Below, piece by piece: positions 62,173 through 64,000 of a DNA stretch of 64,000 nt. The DNA is from Synergistaceae bacterium (GTDB lineage Bacteria; Synergistota; Synergistia; Synergistales; Aminobacteriaceae). The stretch spans positions 23,024 to 87,023 of the forward strand of contig JAHDKT010000066.1 in the NCBI GenBank assembly GCA_018436725.1, written 5' to 3'. The notes under the pieces were generated by a model. It had not been told where the DNA came from, did not search any database, and saw nothing but the letters and a program-made list of their open reading frames with translations. Within the stretch, counting starts at the first letter, position 1, and every line of letters starts with the position of its first letter. Position numbers and translations under genes: made by a program.

Positions 62173-62200
62173 ATAAAATGTTTCACGTGAAACATTTTAT
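62173..62200. other. parS: parS centromere site
   Basis: TGTTTCACGTGAAACA (62179-62194) is a perfect match to the bacterial parS consensus. It is embedded in a perfect 28-bp palindrome (62173-62200). It lies 260 bp downstream of parB, in the leader of the HIT gene. Confidence 0.93.
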
Positions 62201-62219
62201 GATCAAGGAGGAGTTGTCT

Positions 62220-62699
62220 GTGGAGAATATTTTTGCGCCGTGGAGAATGGCGTATATTGCCGTTTCGAAGGATCATGAGGGGTGCATATTTTGCGACTTC
62301 CCCGTCGAGAATCATGATGAGGAGCGATTGATTCTCTTTCGAGGGGAGACGTGTTTTGTTATCTTCAATGCATTTCCCTATAATCCGGGGCATTTGATGG
62401 TTGCTCCGTATCGCCATACCTCGGACTATGAATTATTGACCGACGCGGAGCTTCTTGAAATACACCGCCTGGCCGGAAAATGTATTGAGGTGCTGAGAAA
62501 GACAATGAACCCTCAGGGATTCAATCTGGGGGTGAATCTCGGGAAGGTTGCCGGAGCGGGATTCGATGGACACTTGCATCTGCATATCGTGCCGAGGTGG
62601 AATGGCGATACCAACTTCATGCCGGTTTTCGCGGAGGTCCGTGTGGTCGCCGAGGAGCTGTCGGAAACCTACAGAAAATTAAAGGAAGCTTGGGCTTGA
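62220..62699 (+). CDS. HIT family (histidine triad) protein
   Basis: The 159-residue nucleotide-binding hydrolase has the N-terminal FAPWRMAYI segment and a CIFCDFP zinc-like pair. The catalytic HIT motif is GHLHLHIVPRW. Relatives cleave AMP-lysine, diadenosine polyphosphates or act as Ap4A phosphorylases. I choose GTG at 62220 with AAGGAGGAG 6 nt upstream. An earlier in-frame ATG (62178) would translate the parS palindrome, which is unlikely. It ends 1 bp into the next start. Confidence 0.9.
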   Translation: MENIFAPWRMAYIAVSKDHEGCIFCDFPVENHDEERLILFRGETCFVIFNAFPYNPGHLMVAPYRHTSDYELLTDAELLEIHRLAGKCIEVLRKTMNPQGFNLGVNLGKVAGAGFDGHLHLHIVPRWNGDTNFMPVFAEVRVVAEELSETYRKLKEAWA

Positions 62700-63328
62700 T
62701 GGCGTTCGATTATAAAGAGCCCGCAACCGAATCAACAGTTGAGGTGAAAATTAACAAGTCTCGTTTTTTAGGACACGTTCGGATCTGCCGAACCGAAGAT
62801 GTAGTCAGGCGAAAACTGAGAGAAATTGGCGATCTTCACAGGCAGGCGACGCATAATTGCTGGGCATACAGAGTAGGAGATGAAGCTTTCAAGGAGTATT
62901 TTTCGGATGACGGAGAACCCGCCGGAACTGCGGGGAAACCTATACTGGGCGCGATTCTCCGACAGGAGGTGACGAATAGTCTCGTTGTCGTCACGCGATA
63001 TTTCGGAGGCGTCAAGCTGGGTGTACGAGGTCTGATCGAAGCCTACGGATCGACGGCTTCCGAGGCGCTTGCGGCTTCCGGCGTCGTTGAGCGTCTGATC
63101 AAGAAAAGCTACCGCGTCGTTGCTCCGTATGATCGGATCAAACCTCTCAGCCGCATGCTTCTTTCCCTTGGGGCAGTCGAAGAGGAGATCCGTTTCGAAT
63201 ACGGGGAGCATGTCGATCTCTTTTGCTCACTTCCGCGTTCTTCCGCAGAACCTTTTGAAACAGCTCTAGAGGAGATGCTTCATACCTCTCGATTGTTTTC
63301 ATGGGCTGTTGTTCAGGAGAAGATTTGA
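62699..63328 (+). CDS. yigZ: YigZ/IMPACT (UPF0029) family protein
   Basis: The 209-residue protein has the IMPACT N-terminal fold: KSRFLGHVRI, THNCWAYRVG, FSDDGEPAGTAGKPILGAI and VVTRYFGGVKLGVRGLIEAYG, then a C-terminal DUF1949-like ferredoxin fold. The role is not established; eukaryotic IMPACT modulates Gcn2, and the bacterial member may bind RNA. The ATG overlaps the HIT stop by 1 bp (TGATG). Confidence 0.92.
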   Translation: MAFDYKEPATESTVEVKINKSRFLGHVRICRTEDVVRRKLREIGDLHRQATHNCWAYRVGDEAFKEYFSDDGEPAGTAGKPILGAILRQEVTNSLVVVTRYFGGVKLGVRGLIEAYGSTASEALAASGVVERLIKKSYRVVAPYDRIKPLSRMLLSLGAVEEEIRFEYGEHVDLFCSLPRSSAEPFETALEEMLHTSRLFSWAVVQEKI

Positions 63329-63717
63329 TGGCATGCTTCTCCGCAGGCAGGTGTAGTATTTTATCGGGCGGCATGTATTTGAGCATTCCCCGAGGGGTTA
63401 CGACAGAGTAAGGGAACGAAGACTCCACGGGGTTTATCGCTCTTTATCTTGTTTTCACGATACCATCCTGCTCGGGAGCGATGATTTATGATGAAGTGTC
63501 ATTAAGCGGAAGAAAGTGCCGCCGAATGGATTGGAAGGCATTGAAAATGGTACGGACCGTTCCGTGCTATCCAAGATGTCCGCCCTCTTTGCGGGATGTT
63601 GCCACGTATTTTATTCGCCTTTTATTCTCAGAAATCCTCTTTGAATCCTGCAAACCGACGCATCTCTTCTGTCCGCGCTATGCGTCCGTTTTCTCCGCTT
63701 ACCCCGAAACATCTCGC
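63329..63717. other. Intergenic region without clear gene
   Basis: About 390 bp between yigZ and the leftward ORFs at the right edge. A frame of 107 codons on the plus strand (63481-63804) overlaps the leftward ORF and has atypical composition with no ribosome site. The base composition is lower in GC than in neighbouring genes. Confidence 0.45.
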
Positions 63718-63933
63718 TCATATGACCGTACGACCACGCCTAGACGCAGCGGTGCGTTCTATGGAATTAACTGTGGACCGGAGTTGCTCGTAAACAGAAA
63801 CTAATTCACTCCCAACACGGCGGATTGGATTTGTTTTCTCAAGACGTGCGATCCGATCGCTGACTGACGGAGGAATCTTCTTCTCTTCACCGTAATAAAG
63901 CGCATCGTCAATCGTATACCTCGTAAACTTCAC
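63718..63933 (-). CDS. Small hypothetical protein
   Basis: The 71-residue protein begins with GTG at 63933 and opens with KFTRYTIDDALYYGEEKKIPP, followed by SVSDRIARLEKTNPIRR, a helical charged stretch. The C-terminus is basic (RTAASRRGR). The composition is coding-like and the frame overlaps the upstream gene by 26 bp, as in tightly packed pairs such as antitoxin/toxin operons. I do not recognise a family. Only a weak GGAA site precedes it. Confidence 0.4.
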   Translation of the reverse strand: MKFTRYTIDDALYYGEEKKIPPSVSDRIARLEKTNPIRRVGSELVSVYEQLRSTVNSIERTAASRRGRTVI

Positions 63934-64000
63934 ACTTGCGTTTCCGGCGGGCGGTCTCTTCGTCCTCTTTACGGGAGACCGAAACACCTTCCGGCTCGTA
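63908..64000 (-). CDS. C-terminal end of an unknown gene (cut by window edge)
   Basis: Read leftward from base 64000, the frame YEPEGVSVSRKEDEETARRK continues to a stop at 63910-63908, giving a 30-residue, highly charged C-terminus. The rest of the gene lies beyond the window. It overlaps the start of the 71-residue ORF. Nothing more can be said about function. Confidence 0.45.
   Translation of the reverse strand, partial: YEPEGVSVSRKEDEETARRKRKCEVYEVYD

Noticed and set aside
1..64000. CRISPR arrays, tRNA, rRNA, transposases, prophage
   Set aside because: I saw no regularly spaced repeats, no tRNA-like T-arm with cloverleaf, no rRNA sequence, and no transposase, integrase or phage structural genes.

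Overview
The window looks like a chromosomal segment of a member of the Synergistota, an anaerobic, peptide- and amino-acid-fermenting Gram-negative lineage with GC-rich coding DNA. The best evidence is two secreted proteins (31218-33002 and 36748-38901). Both end in the Synerg-CTERM type of tail: a short Gly/Ser/Cys-rich motif, one hydrophobic helix, then a few basic residues. The gene content agrees: several M20 amidopeptidases, peptide and amino-acid transporters, a TAXI/TRAP transporter, a RocB-like peptidase, tandem chemoreceptors and outer-membrane maintenance genes. I saw no rRNA, tRNA, CRISPR array, prophage or insertion sequence.

Layout, left to right. (1) 1-6283: the end of a dihydrodipicolinate-reductase-like dehydrogenase, a pirin, a RocB-like peptidase, a flavodoxin-like reductase and two secreted proteins. 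(2) 6638-14642: a signalling island with two intact chemoreceptors, one decayed chemoreceptor, a GAF-PAS-HD-GYP c-di-GMP phosphodiesterase and an unrecognised ORF. (3) 14841-15935: glycerol dehydrogenase with a palindromic operator. (4) 16171-20866: a catabolic operon of an AbgB-like M20 amidohydrolase, a two-subunit DUF5058-type membrane system, an aspartoacylase-like M14 enzyme and a PAS/HTH regulator that seems to lack a normal start codon. (5) 21558-26928: a nitrilase-family amidase with a sodium symporter, a small membrane protein, a secreted protein and a PucR regulator. (6) 27052-30869: an M20 peptidase, OPT transporter and P1 peptidase operon for peptide use. (7) 31218-38901: the two Synerg-CTERM proteins flank a PNPOx-like protein, polyphosphate:AMP phosphotransferase and a zinc-type ABC transporter. 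(8) 39041-43213: a GntR-VOC-TAXI-TRAP operon with a perfect operator and promoter. (9) 43330-52877: a long leftward run that includes ppk1, a CHAD protein, a phosphoesterase-HD protein and Ppx/GppA (a polyphosphate module), then psd, pssA, a ROK kinase and a DegT-like enzyme. (10) 53077-57627: LpxH-like and AsmA-like envelope genes.

(11) 57628-57954 is an intergenic region with five DnaA-box-like nonamers in 98 bp. To its right come a nuclease and a DUF364 protein (both leftward), then rightward rsmG-parA-parB, a small AtpZ-like membrane protein, a perfect parS palindrome, a HIT protein and a YigZ protein. DnaA boxes, the rsmG-parA-parB cluster, parS and the change of predominant gene direction together suggest that the chromosomal replication origin lies in or very near this interval. 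The last 0.7 kb holds two small leftward ORFs, one cut by the window edge.

All calls come from reading the sequence and from family knowledge. No database search was run.
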